Shown piece after piece: positions 34,335 to 44,134 of a stretch of 64,000 nucleotides of DNA. The notes beneath the pieces are model-generated. The model made no database searches. It had not been told where the DNA came from and saw only the letters and a program-made list of their open reading frames with translations. Source of the stretch: Gracilaria gracilis (lineage: Eukaryota > Rhodophyta > Florideophyceae > Gracilariales > Gracilariaceae); assembly GCA_030374805.1 (NCBI GenBank), contig JARGSG010000001.1, positions 1,116,001 to 1,180,000 of the forward strand. Reading direction: 5' to 3'. Each line of letters starts with the position of its first letter. Within the stretch, counting starts at the first letter, position 1. The position numbers were made by a program, and so were the translations under genes.

Positions 34335-37245
34335 GAGAGACACCTCCTGCCGTACTTGTTTGCCCCCTGCTATGTCGCTTCCCCCTACTGTGGGTGACTG
34401 CCCCTCAATCACCACCATTCTTGATCTACGTTTGTCAACCATCGAGTTCCTCCCCCGGTCCTTGCGCCTGGACTATATTGAACTGTACTACCACCTGCTA
34501 CACAATTTCAACACAGCTCGTACGCTTTTCCTCAAACAGCACTGCCTTACGCGCCTGATCGCCACGCCCAAGCTTGTCTTCCGCCGAAACGGCCGCGGAG
34601 AAGCACGAAATAGAAACCGACCCTCGCTCCACCGTTCCATCAAACGCAGAGTTCACATGGCGCTGCGCGGCGAATGGAATACTTTATATGACGAGGCCTG
34701 TGTGGCTCACTTACGTACCCCAGGCCAATCTCCATCTCCTACCAACAAACAGCGGAGAGCCAGAAAGGCCTTTCTAGCTGGTGAATACACAAAAGCATGT
34801 GCCATTCTGGGTGCTGAATCCCAACCAGTCACGCCGTCCGAACAGACCGCAACAACTCTGGCCAATCTTCACCCGTCTCCCTCTATCCCTCTCACTCCTA
34901 CCCCTCCGCAGTTCCTTCCATCCCCCCTGGCGCTTGACGAGGCTTTTGTTCGCAGGACAATCCTACAAACGTCTAAAAGTTCTTCTCCAGGGCCAGACGG
35001 AATGCGTCCGCTCTTTCTGAAATACCTGGTGGCAACGCCAGGCGGCCAACCTCCAGATCGCCCCATCCTTAAGGAAGTGACTTCGTTCGTCAATTCTGTC
35101 ATCACTGGCGGCCTACCCCCCGGTTCCGAGCAGTGGTTCTCCACAGGAAGCCTCATAGGTATTCCAAAACCCCGCTCCTCCAAACTGCGACCCCTTGCAA
35201 TTGGGCTGGTCTGGCGTAGATTCATAGCCCGAATGGTGGCCCAAACCATGTCCAGAGACCCCGCAGTACAATCCTACTTGCGCCCTCACCAGTTAGGTGT
35301 CGTAACCTCCTGTGGCAGCGAAGCAATTGTTCATATCCTCCGCAATGTTTCAAACAAACTGCGAAGAGAGGACTTGGTGCTTCTCAGCATCGATGCCACA
35401 AATGCCTTCAACGCAGTGGAGCGCCAACTCATCCTGAACGAAGTCATCAAAAATGCCCCGGGTATGGCCCGATTCGTACACTACTGCTACCGCGCAGTAA
35501 TTCCGTTACGCTTTGGTGAGTTCATTATAGAAAGCAGAACGGGCACGCAACAAGGCGATCCGCTCAGCCCGCTTCTCTTCGCCCTAGCCCTCCATCCACT
35601 TGTCCTCAAATTGCAGGACCGTTTCCAGCCTGTTTTAAACCTCTTCTACGCAGATGACGGAAACTTCATCTTGAAACGTGACGTGGCGTCTTCTTTCCTC
35701 ACAACGCTAAACACCGAGGGAGCCCAGATTGGGTTTGTTCCTAACCTACAAAAATCATTCGCATGGTGGTGGCGAAGTCCGACAATTCCGAGCTTCCCTG
35801 CTTCCATCAATCATGACAAGGCTATTACCGTTCTCGGTGCCCCATTGGGTCACGGCAATGCCGTCAAAAAGGCACTGCGGTCTGGTAGAGCCCAACAGCG
35901 CGCCCTATGTGATGCCCTTGCTGCTTTGAACGACCCTCATATGGCTCTGACCCTGCTGCGCTTTTGTGCAGGTGCTTGCAAATTCACATACGTTCTGCGT
36001 ACCACCCCGCCGCATTTAACCCAGTTTGAAGTCGAATATTTCGATGAAGAACAGCGAAGGGTGTTTCAACAGATCCACAGACAGATTAGCACAAAAGGCT
36101 GGAAGAGAGCCTGCCTCCCTTTCAACAAGGGCGGTCTTGGTCTTTCCAGAGCCTCATGGGTGCGTAGTGCAGCATTTGTTTCCTCCTTCATGGCAGCCTG
36201 GTTATTAATCAACTCCCAGATACAGCAAGCTCTCCAGCCATTTGCGGTGGTACCCTCTCACTTCATGCGTTTGGCGCAAATCGCCAATGTCATCAAAGAC
36301 TCGTACGCGCTGTCGCACGAATTTGCGTTCGACTCTTTGACAGCCAGAGCGGACGAGAATGGCAGCATCGCCAAGTTGCAGCATTTGTATCAAGATGCGA
36401 TCATAGATCACTTAGCTTCACTGCACGCCCCTCCCCGAACGGAGACCTACACTCATCGTCTTCAACGTGCGCGCCTCAAATCTGTCTCCACAGTAGAGGC
36501 GTCGCTTTGTTTTACTTCTTTCATCCATCCCACATCAAACCCGTCACCAGCTCCAGAAATCATGAAAACCATGATAGATCTTCGTCTTGGCGAAAGACTT
36601 TTCTCCAACACACCCTGTATGTCATGCGCTGGATCAAACGCCGTCTCCGTTCCACTGTTAGATCCACGGGGTTACCATGCTATGGTATGCCCAGTAGGAC
36701 TAGGTGCCACCCGACGCCATAACGCCCTTCGAGATGTGTTCTACAACTGCTTGAAACAACCTCCTCTTTGCCTGCAAGTCTCCAGAGAATGGAAGTTTCC
36801 ATCCCAGCAGCACCTTGACGAAAACGCTCAGTGGCGAATGGACTTGCTCATTGACGATATAAGATTTCATGCGAAACCCATCGGCGTTGATGTCACAGTG
36901 GTGAGCCCGGGTAGCCGCAATTACACCCTCGCAGCATCACGAAACGCAGCGGCGGCTGCGACGAAAGCCGAAGCTTTAAAGCGCACCAAATACGACGCAA
37001 TCTGCGCGGATAACAGCGTTCAGTTTGTCCCCTTTGCGTTTGACGTTCATGGAGGCCTTGGAGACTCCGCAAAACAGTTCGCCCGCCGCATAGCTGAGTA
37101 CGTTAGCAGTGTACGTGGGTCTAACCCGATCACCGAGTACCACACGCTGGCCCTACGCCTCGAACGAACCGTTCTTCAGCTAACAGCCGCTGCCGTAAAC
37201 CGGCGACGCTGGACGCTGTCCACCCAGGCACACGCAACTGCGTGA
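34252..37245 (+). CDS. Non-LTR retrotransposon ORF2: reverse transcriptase with C-terminal nuclease-like domain
   Basis: 997 codons. RT landmarks in order: SSPGPDGMRP near residue 245; IGIPKPRSSKLRPLA; LLSIDATNAFNAVERQ (first Asp); GTQQGDPLSPLLFALALHP; FYADDGNFI (catalytic YADD, about residue 465). The C-terminal part has a zinc-like CMSC...DPRGYHAMVC...RRHNALRD motif. It is followed by WRMDLLIDDI...GVDVTVVSP, which has the acidic spacing of a PD-(D/E)XK restriction-like endonuclease. No N-terminal AP-endonuclease is present. The enzyme would nick target DNA and copy element RNA in place. The frame is intact. Elements of this branch are often site-specific, but the target here is a single protein gene. 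Confidence 0.87.
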   Translation: MKIVSRFYKATPYILRTAQPAYNHNVSERDTSCRTCLPPAMSLPPTVGDCPSITTILDLRLSTIEFLPRSLRLDYIELYYHLLHNFNTARTLFLKQHCLTRLIATPKLVFRRNGRGEARNRNRPSLHRSIKRRVHMALRGEWNTLYDEACVAHLRTPGQSPSPTNKQRRARKAFLAGEYTKACAILGAESQPVTPSEQTATTLANLHPSPSIPLTPTPPQFLPSPLALDEAFVRRTILQTSKSSSPGPDGMRPLFLKYLVATPGGQPPDRPILKEVTSFVNSVITGGLPPGSEQWFSTGSLIGIPKPRSSKLRPLAIGLVWRRFIARMVAQTMSRDPAVQSYLRPHQLGVVTSCGSEAIVHILRNVSNKLRREDLVLLSIDATNAFNAVERQLILNEVIKNAPGMARFVHYCYRAVIPLRFGEFIIESRTGTQQGDPLSPLLFALALHPLVLKLQDRFQPVLNLFYADDGNFILKRDVASSFLTTLNTEGAQIGFVPNLQKSFAWWWRSPTIPSFPASINHDKAITVLGAPLGHGNAVKKALRSGRAQQRALCDALAALNDPHMALTLLRFCAGACKFTYVLRTTPPHLTQFEVEYFDEEQRRVFQQIHRQISTKGWKRACLPFNKGGLGLSRASWVRSAAFVSSFMAAWLLINSQIQQALQPFAVVPSHFMRLAQIANVIKDSYALSHEFAFDSLTARADENGSIAKLQHLYQDAIIDHLASLHAPPRTETYTHRLQRARLKSVSTVEASLCFTSFIHPTSNPSPAPEIMKTMIDLRLGERLFSNTPCMSCAGSNAVSVPLLDPRGYHAMVCPVGLGATRRHNALRDVFYNCLKQPPLCLQVSREWKFPSQQHLDENAQWRMDLLIDDIRFHAKPIGVDVTVVSPGSRNYTLAASRNAAAAATKAEALKRTKYDAICADNSVQFVPFAFDVHGGLGDSAKQFARRIAEYVSSVRGSNPITEYHTLALRLERTVLQLTAAAVNRRRWTLSTQAHATA

Positions 37246-37286
37246 TCAACGACCATTTCAAATTCCATAAATAAAGGCCTCGTTCG

Positions 37287-38089
37287 TAAGTCATAACAGT
37301 CACGCCGTATATCAGCGATACATGGGTTTGTACAGCGGCAATCCTTCTGACTTGAATACGCTCCCTCAGACAGATGCTGCGAGGAGGTATGTGGAGTATA
37401 TGGGTTCTGAGGAAGAGGTAATTACCAAAGCGTATGCAGATTTCCAGAATGGAGAGTATCGATGGGTTGCCGAAGTAATGAGGCATTTGGTGTTCAACAA
37501 TCCAGATTCGCATGATGGCAAATGCTTGCTGGCGGACGCGTATGAGCAGCTGGGATACCAAGCCGAATCTGGAGCTTGGCGAGGATGTTACCTTCAAGGC
37601 GCTGATGAACTTCGAAATAGAAAACCAGCCAGCGGTCTGTCTACCATCTCAGAGGAGGTGGTGAGGAATATGACACCGGAAATGCTGTTCAATTTCTGGG
37701 GTGTTCATCTAGACACTTCTCGAATAGATTTCAACAAATCTTTGACGGTGAACATCCATCTGACGGATATGGACGCGTCCAAGAAGAAGCGAAATATTAC
37801 CGTTGATGATGATATTGCGCAGAAGCTTAAGGGGCCCAATTGGTACGCTCTCATTGTGAAATTCGGTTGTTTGATATCAAGTCCTGAGAAGGCAGATAAA
37901 GCAGATGCAACGATCACAACGATTACGGACAAATTGTATGACCTGTTCTTGGGCGGTGCCGATCACCAGGATGAATGGCTTAACGATCCAGAGGTGAAGA
38001 TTGCGGAGGATGAGAAGCCGATCGTGAATAAAATGTTTACGCTGTTTGACACGAAAGATGATATGATGTTCAACATTGTTATTCCGTGA
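37287..38089 (+). pseudogene. Alkylsulfatase, C-terminal part
   Basis: After the 6-bp target duplication the sulfatase text resumes with SHNSHAVYQRYMGLYSGNP and runs open to TGA at 38087-38089. It includes the alkylsulfatase dimerisation helices (YADFQNGEYRWVAEVMRHLV, DAYEQLGYQAESG) and the SCP2-like C-terminal domain (MTPEMLFNFWGVHLD, LTVNIHLTDMD, KADATITTITDKLYDLF). Alone it lacks the metal site and has no promoter of its own visible. That this third of the gene has no stop suggests the insertions are young compared with the nonsense changes upstream, or that those mutations arose by chance only in the first half. Confidence 0.9.
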
Positions 38090-39289
38090 GGAAGTGCAGC
38101 TGCATTTGGTAGATGAATGCTTATGCAAGTAAAACGTGAACTGAGACAAATGCTTGCGTGAACAATCTGAACGCGTACTCAGTCGTGTAGAGCAAACGTG
38201 CATGGGACACGAATGGTACCGTGAAGGTATGTACGAAATTACTCGACGGTACCGACGGTAGCCCTCTGTTGGTACCAACGGTAGTACTGTACCTTTGTAA
38301 CCCAAGTAACTGGAGTTTTGAAAAGGGATGTATCAGTCAGTCACATTTTGAAGTGGTAGTCAGTCAGTGAAAAGTCATGTTTATTTTCATCCAGTCAGTC
38401 AGTCACAAATACGGCCCTGTTCCGAATAGAGAACCCAGGACGACAGTGAAGAAAAGAAGAACACTTTGTGCAACGTCTGCATCATTAGCTGAGATTTCTT
38501 CTATGCCAATCGCGATTGTAGCGGGAAACATGAATCTCAATCGCTGGAAATCGAAGTGTTTCCTTCTCTTTTTCTTGGATAGAAGTTGGTTCAGAAGGAA
38601 TGCTAGTTTACCAGTTGAGAGAGCTTTCTCTGAACAGTAGAGCTCCACATTAAGTAGTGGTTCAACTATTGTACCCGGAAGGTATGGACTCCATACTATC
38701 TACCAAGGGTATGCCATAGAAAAGCTTCATAGTATGAAGTTCATATCGGTGGTTCACGCAGTCATTTTAAGATTGTTGTCAAGCACTGACAAATCCGGGG
38801 CTTTGGTTTTGCGAAAAAATTTGGGACATTTTGAAATGGCTATCGAGCGGGCGGGAGGTGGGCGAAGAAGGCAGAGAACGGCCACGCCATCACTGGCCGA
38901 ACGTGTGAGAGCAGATATCAGCGCTGCGACGCTGTTCACCTCAAATCGAACGCACGGGTGATTCCCGACGTTGGCGCAATTGCTTGATTGGATGTAGAGC
39001 CCACTCGAACATTCCGACCTCTCTCCCTTCTTTCCGCCTACCACCACCTGAGCTCTGCGTCAGAGATACGAGCACGTCTCATCTCCAACTGCTTCCTCTG
39101 CACGCTACGTCAACACCGGTTATCAGCGTTATCTTCCTGGACGCCATTGTTTCGTAAATCCTGCCGATGGTTGCCACACCGCGTCTCCGGCGCTGTAAAA
39201 CTCTTGGTCGCGGCAATAGACGTATTCAAACTGCCAACCACACGGCTTGCTGAACAACCAATCGTGCGGCAGACTTCCTCCGGTCTGCC
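38090..39289. other. Intergenic, with CAGT tandem and GTACC dyads
   Basis: 1.2 kb between the sulfatase remnant and HPPD. It holds degenerate GTACC-type dyads (38214-38285), a scattered CAGTCAGT array (38335-38405) and AT-rich DNA. The last 250 bp should contain the HPPD promoter; I see no clear TATA box there. Confidence 0.45.
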
Positions 39290-40438
39290 ATGACTCGGAC
39301 GAACGGAAATCCCACGAGACAAGACACAGCTCAGTTTCTTGGATTTGATCATGTTCACTTCTGGGTCGGCAACTCCTTCCAGGCTGCGGCCTATTACATT
39401 TCTCGTTTTGGCTTTGAACCCTATGCGTACCGCGGTCTGGAAACTGGCTGTCGAACCGTCATGACGCAAGTTGTGCGTCAAAATGAAATTTTTTTCGCCT
39501 TCTCTTCTCCCCTAGAACCCGGTAACTCCGAGTTTCACAACCATCTCTTGCGCCACGGTGACGGCGTTAAAGATGTTGCATTTCGAGTCACCGACTGCTG
39601 TCAAATTTTCGAGACTGCTGTTCTGGCAGGTGCGCGCGTAATTAAGCCACTAGATGTTCACCGCTCAGACCATGGGACTTGCATCACCGCAACTATCCAA
39701 GCGTTCGATTCTGACACATGGCATACTTTTGTTGAACGCACTAACTTTCGAGGCCCTTTCTTGCCGGGTTTCAAACGCTTTGAAGAGTCTGATCCTCAAG
39801 TTAATCTCACCCGTCCTCCGCAGCTGCAGTTCATAGACCATTGCGTTTTCAATCAACCTGACGGTAATATGGAAAAAGTAGTTCGTTGGTACGTTGACAC
39901 GCTTGGCTTTCATAGATTCTGGAGCGTCGATGACAAGCAAATACATACCAAGTACAGCTCTTTACGAAGCATTGTTGTATCGGATCCCACTGAACGCGTT
40001 AAGATACCTGTCAATGAACCAGCGTCAGGTCTACGCAAGTCCCAAATCCAGGAATTTGTAGATTACTACGACGGTCCCGGAATTCAACATATTGCTCTCA
40101 ACACATTGGACATAGCAACATCCGTGGGCATTTTGCGGCAGCGCGGCGTGTCTTTTATTCGAGTGCCCGTAACGTACTACGAAACAAAGAAGCAACTGTT
40201 GGGATTGAGTGCAACGAGCGTTCGAGAGGCTCTGGATGACCTCCAATCCAAGGGAATTTTGCTTGATTTCGATGAAGTTGGTTACCTGCTGCAGATTTTC
40301 ACGAAGCCACTTCAGGACCGTCCAACGTTTTTCATCGAAATCATCCAACGAAATATGCACAGTGGCTTTGGTGTAGGTAACTTTAAGAGCTTATTTGAAG
40401 CTATTGAAAGAGAGCAAGCTCTTAGGGGGAACCTATAG
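39290..40438 (+). CDS. HPPD: 4-Hydroxyphenylpyruvate dioxygenase
   Basis: 382 residues, single exon, full family length. Converts 4-hydroxyphenylpyruvate, O2 and Fe(II) to homogentisate, the entry to tyrosine breakdown and, in photosynthetic cells, to tocopherol and plastoquinone. Two vicinal-oxygen-chelate halves are visible: residues about 17-165 (FDHVHFWVGN...) and 180-355. Iron ligands expected for the family are H184 in FIDHCVF, H267 in GIQHIAL and E350 in FFIEIIQR. The C-terminal RNMHSGFGVGNFKSLFEAIE is the usual gating helix. No plastid transit extension is evident, since the N terminus is short, so a cytosolic enzyme is likely. It is the first intact gene right of the transposon cluster and is convergent with the pirin-like gene. 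Confidence 0.96.
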   Translation: MTRTNGNPTRQDTAQFLGFDHVHFWVGNSFQAAAYYISRFGFEPYAYRGLETGCRTVMTQVVRQNEIFFAFSSPLEPGNSEFHNHLLRHGDGVKDVAFRVTDCCQIFETAVLAGARVIKPLDVHRSDHGTCITATIQAFDSDTWHTFVERTNFRGPFLPGFKRFEESDPQVNLTRPPQLQFIDHCVFNQPDGNMEKVVRWYVDTLGFHRFWSVDDKQIHTKYSSLRSIVVSDPTERVKIPVNEPASGLRKSQIQEFVDYYDGPGIQHIALNTLDIATSVGILRQRGVSFIRVPVTYYETKKQLLGLSATSVREALDDLQSKGILLDFDEVGYLLQIFTKPLQDRPTFFIEIIQRNMHSGFGVGNFKSLFEAIEREQALRGNL

Positions 40439-41287
40439 GATCTTTTTGAAGTCTGCTGTGCATGCTTCAGTTGACATACTAACTTTTTGTTTAAATGGAT
40501 TCTGCAATAGAGTGGCCACCTTGTAGCGGACGAAGGAATGAGAAGTGTAATGAGGTTTATTGTCATGTTTTGAACCTATTCACGGTCGCCACGCCGATCA
40601 ATTGGTGCGGGTTAACGTTTTTATTCTTGCTTGGCCTTGGAATTGGTCAGCATAGTATAGCAACCGAAGTAGATTGTTCGCTTTGATAAGATGTTACGCT
40701 GAACGGAGCTGACTCGAGGCGTACAGATGGGTGCGAAAAGAACAACTAATCCCTGTAAAATTCTGTTACACAACCCTGCGTTAGGTGCCCCTTAGTCGAT
40801 GCCTGTCTACGAGACGACTCAATGTTTCTTACTTCATTAACGACACTGCCTTGTAACATTATGACTTTGCAGAAGCGACACAAAAGCTGTGCTTGGCGTC
40901 CTGGTTATAAACAAACTTCATCACCCTCCCTGATCCTATCAGAAACAAATGAGCCCGACGAGAAAGTTGTTTTTGTTTCGCCCGGTAGGGACGCAGATCG
41001 ACTCCCACAACTTCTAATCATTACAAGGCCGCCAATAGAGACCACTACTTTACCGCAAAAGTATTGAGGTGGGCAATAGAGCTTATGCCAGCAAAGTAGA
41101 ACCAAATGTGTAGACAGCAGGCACGTGATGGATGGGTAGAAGTCCCATGGGTTATGTTCGTTTACAGGGGGGCTTTTATTAAGCCATTATACGCGCAGCA
41201 GGAATTCAGACGGGGCACGCAATGTCCGAAAGTAGGCATGGTGAAGGTAACAGTAAGCACGTATGCGACGATGCAGCATTGGTAGTA
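40439..41287. other. Convergent intergenic region HPPD / pirin-like
   Basis: 850 bp between two 3' ends. AT-moderate, no reading frame above 81 codons, no repeat noticed. It should contain both polyadenylation regions. Confidence 0.5.
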
Positions 41288-42559
41288 TCAAGCATCAGGC
41301 TTTCCCAAAGAAAACCCCGAGCCGTGATAAACGTCGGAGTCTAATACATCGGCGTCTTCTTCACTAGCACTGTCATAGAAGTCATCCAAGGCACTATGTA
41401 AATGTGTACGTTGACTTGTCGATGGACTACATGAACCTAAACTACCACATCTATACTCTTGAAAGGCTTTTCGTATCTCTTGTGGCGTGCACGCCACGAT
41501 GCCGGACGAAAGCATGGAGACAGGCTCCATGATTGGATCACCCGCTAACACAATACACCAACATCCATCTTCAACAAAGGTCTCGAAGTCGAACCAATCA
41601 CGATGACGTACAGATTCGTCTTCAGCGTCAACTCCTGCACTGCGAATGACTATAGGCAAATGGGCATCCTCCGCCAGGACAGCAAACTGGCCTTCCTCAA
41701 CAAATGTAGATTGGCCAATTGTTGCGCTTCCTCGATAGACATACACAAAGGCGCGCTTTGTCTCGGGGTTGAGCACGAGCTGAGACTTGGGATGCATTCG
41801 AACGTCGTACACTGCGGCGCTTCCCGCATGAGTTTCGAGTTGGAATGAAGGTTGAGAATGGTTGTGTTTTGTTGAAGAATGCTGAGATTGAGGGTTTAGT
41901 TGGTTGATGGTAGAGTTTCGGTGCGGCGCAGCCAGAACTCGTATTTGAGCGGCAGCTTCCGCGGAACCGATGACGGTGCTTGCAGGGGTGAAAGTGTAGG
42001 CACAATGAGGATCGGCAGCCTTGAGATGTCTCGGAATGTTAATCCACACAGATATGTACTCTATGGTAGGACCGTGGAGGGTGTGAGAGACAACGAGACC
42101 GGATCCAGCAGTAAGCAAAGACGCAGAACCAGCATTGAGCAAGACAGAGTTGCCACATGAATCACGGTAACGTAACTGTCCCTGAACAACGAAAGTAAGA
42201 CATTGCTGTCCGCATCGAGGCGTGTCGAGTCCGGGTTCGGCTCGCGGCAGAATGTGCTTGGGACCGCAGTGTTGCAGCTGCAGAAACGGGGATAGGGTTG
42301 ACGGATGGACGGATGAGGCAGTGGCGCGGACGCCCAGTCCGTCGGCGTTGAGCTCCCTACATATGGAGAGTAGAGAGGAGACGAGTCGTGCGGGTTGAGG
42401 CGGCGCGACGACAGGATGGGAAGCGGGTTGGGTGGCGGTGGGGCTCTTCGGGCGGCGGGTCTTGTGGCGACGCGGGAGGAAGAAGTGGGCGGCGCGCTCC
42501 AAGGAGGTGATGATGGAGACGGATCGCTGAGAGTGGTGCGTCGTTTGAGTAGATTGCAT
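41288..42559 (-). CDS. Pirin-like bicupin protein lacking the usual metal ligands
   Basis: 423 codons. Pirins are nuclear bicupins that bind iron; some act as quercetinases or transcription cofactors. Family text: CLTFVVQGQLRYRDSCGN, LLTAGSGLVVSH, YISVWINIPRHLKAADPH in the first cupin (about 110-185), then FVYVYRGSATIG in the second, and GDPIMEPV...TPQEIRKAFQEYRCGSLG near the C terminus. The His-x-His and His-x-Glu ligands (His56, His58, His101, Glu103 in human pirin) fall in DTPRCGQQ and GLVVSHT, where none is kept. An N-terminal basic, Ser/Pro-rich extension of about 80 residues and a C-terminal acidic tail are extra. The function is therefore uncertain, perhaps non-enzymatic. Confidence 0.78.
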   Translation of the reverse strand: MQSTQTTHHSQRSVSIITSLERAAHFFLPRRHKTRRPKSPTATQPASHPVVAPPQPARLVSSLLSICRELNADGLGVRATASSVHPSTLSPFLQLQHCGPKHILPRAEPGLDTPRCGQQCLTFVVQGQLRYRDSCGNSVLLNAGSASLLTAGSGLVVSHTLHGPTIEYISVWINIPRHLKAADPHCAYTFTPASTVIGSAEAAAQIRVLAAPHRNSTINQLNPQSQHSSTKHNHSQPSFQLETHAGSAAVYDVRMHPKSQLVLNPETKRAFVYVYRGSATIGQSTFVEEGQFAVLAEDAHLPIVIRSAGVDAEDESVRHRDWFDFETFVEDGCWCIVLAGDPIMEPVSMLSSGIVACTPQEIRKAFQEYRCGSLGSCSPSTSQRTHLHSALDDFYDSASEEDADVLDSDVYHGSGFSLGKPDA

Positions 42560-43080
42560 CGACTTGGGGGAGGAAGGGGCGGAAGTGGTGAAGAAAAGGT
42601 GCGAGGGCGGAAAAGGGCCGGTGGAAGGAGGAAGCGGCGACAGAGTGGGTCGCGCGCACGGAAGGAACGAGGGTTATCTAAACTGAGCGTAGATAGATAG
42701 GGCGAATGGCGATGGACCACAGGCGCGCTACTGCGTGGCGCGCAACGTGTAACAGAGGGCGCGTTTCTATTGGAACGCACGGAGGTTTGTTCACTGTAAG
42801 CTACGGCTGTACTGTACCTTCCCCTGGCGACTAACCTTACAGTGGCGCGCGCCGTTGCGCGTCGGGAGCGCGCGGCGCGCCCGTGGCGCCTCCGGTGCGC
42901 TCCGTGGCACGCACGAAGGCACGAACAGGAACCATCACCACAACAACTTTTTTTGCTACGACGATAAGCGTCACACTAAGATGAGTATCTATATATGCAT
43001 GTTCCAAAGCGCCGAGGCGTCTCTTCCGCGTACAACGTATCGTATTCGTCACCGGTCCCGCCTCCGCATCACGAGTTTGG
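42560..43080. other. 5' flank of the pirin-like gene
   Basis: 520 bp, with a run of GCGC-rich sequence (GTGGCGCGCGCCG and similar) around 42840-42890. Probably the pirin-like promoter. No further feature seen. Confidence 0.4.
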
Positions 43081-44010
43081 TTGCATGCCGCCAGCCTCGG
43101 CACGGTAGTCTGGATTGCTTGTACTGCTCCCGTCCTTTTCCAGCCGGCCTTCAAACATGCCGTCAACAAACACTGTCACGTGAACTGCTTCCACTTGTTG
43201 TGCTTCAAGCGCACGAACTGTGCTGAGAAAAACCTCGAGAACTTGCCTCGAGAGACAATCACAGCTTTCGTTTCGCGAATGGTAGCCATCCACTTCAACG
43301 AGCTGCATACAACACGAGCTACAACACAACACGTCACCGCGCGAACGCATCCTTCATTCACAGCCAATCGCATCAGCACCATTGCACCCAACGTCTATCG
43401 ATTTGCTCGCGACCGAACTCTCCATTCAGCGCTGTATCTATATACGCTCTCGTATCGAAACAACAAAAAGTGTCCCTGTCAACTTTTGATGCGCGGCCGT
43501 TGGGACAAATCGTTATGCGCTTATTGTACCTTATCTACTGATGGAAAAGATGGAAAGCTGCTTCTTCTTCCAACTTTGGAAACAAACAAAATGCGTCCAT
43601 TGCAAAACTTGAGACTGCCCTCACAAATCATTCAGTGTCCACAACGACCGAACTTATCATACCTACCAAGGGTAAGATATCTTAGACGTGCTCTCGTGCG
43701 AGCTGCCGAGCGTCTATTCATGCGCCGACCGGTCCAACCGCTATCTACGTCCCTTCACTGTAACACTCGCGCAAGCAGCTTGCAAATGCTGATTTGTCCT
43801 TGTGCGAATCTGTGTCTCTCTAGAGTTAGCGTTCTAACCTTTGCTTGTTGTGCTCATTTACACCGTCCAGTACAAAACTCTTGTGTGGCGCCGACTAATA
43901 CGTCACAAGCAGAAAAAGGAAGCACGCTCAATTGTCCACCAGCCAAGCACAAAACAAATGCCCTATCGCAATACTTCCACTACGGCCGTAGATACATGCT
44001 TCACATGTGA
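43081..44010 (+). CDS. Unrecognised long reading frame
   Basis: 309 codons if counted from a TTG at 43081; the first ATG in frame is at 43279, giving 243 codons. Base composition is near 50% GC, at which a frame this long is unlikely by chance, and both other plus frames and the minus strand are interrupted. The protein is rich in Cys, His, Arg and Leu, with patches such as CPCQLLMRGRWDKSLCAYC and CPCANLC. I do not recognise a family. It may be an exon of a larger gene or a lineage-specific protein. It lies between the pirin-like 5' end and the L-galactose dehydrogenase 3' end. Confidence 0.35.
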   Translation: MHAASLGTVVWIACTAPVLFQPAFKHAVNKHCHVNCFHLLCFKRTNCAEKNLENLPRETITAFVSRMVAIHFNELHTTRATTQHVTARTHPSFTANRISTIAPNVYRFARDRTLHSALYLYTLSYRNNKKCPCQLLMRGRWDKSLCAYCTLSTDGKDGKLLLLPTLETNKMRPLQNLRLPSQIIQCPQRPNLSYLPRVRYLRRALVRAAERLFMRRPVQPLSTSLHCNTRASSLQMLICPCANLCLSRVSVLTFACCAHLHRPVQNSCVAPTNTSQAEKGSTLNCPPAKHKTNALSQYFHYGRRYMLHM

Positions 44011-44134
44011 CGCATTTCGTCCTTCTACCGTCGTTGTTTTCCCACATCCGTTCAATCATTACAACACTTTATGATATTTGCTTGTAGACGCTTGCTGACA
44101 GTCGCTCTTCTCAATAAAAGCTGCTACGCTTTGC

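Larger units (their letters stand above)
32905..37286 (+). mobile_element. Non-LTR retrotransposon (two ORFs, 6-bp TSD)
   Basis: The 4.38 kb element is flanked by TAAGTC on both sides (32899-32904 and 37287-37292). It starts with a short CCACG tandem array, then a 5' leader, ORF1 (33042-34334) and ORF2 (34252-37245), which overlap in different frames. It ends ATAAATAAAGGCCTCGTTCG without a poly(A) tail. Both ORFs are open, so it may be young or active. The reverse transcriptase and C-terminal zinc/nuclease-like region suggest the restriction-like-endonuclease branch of non-LTR elements rather than the L1-type branch. Confidence 0.88.
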
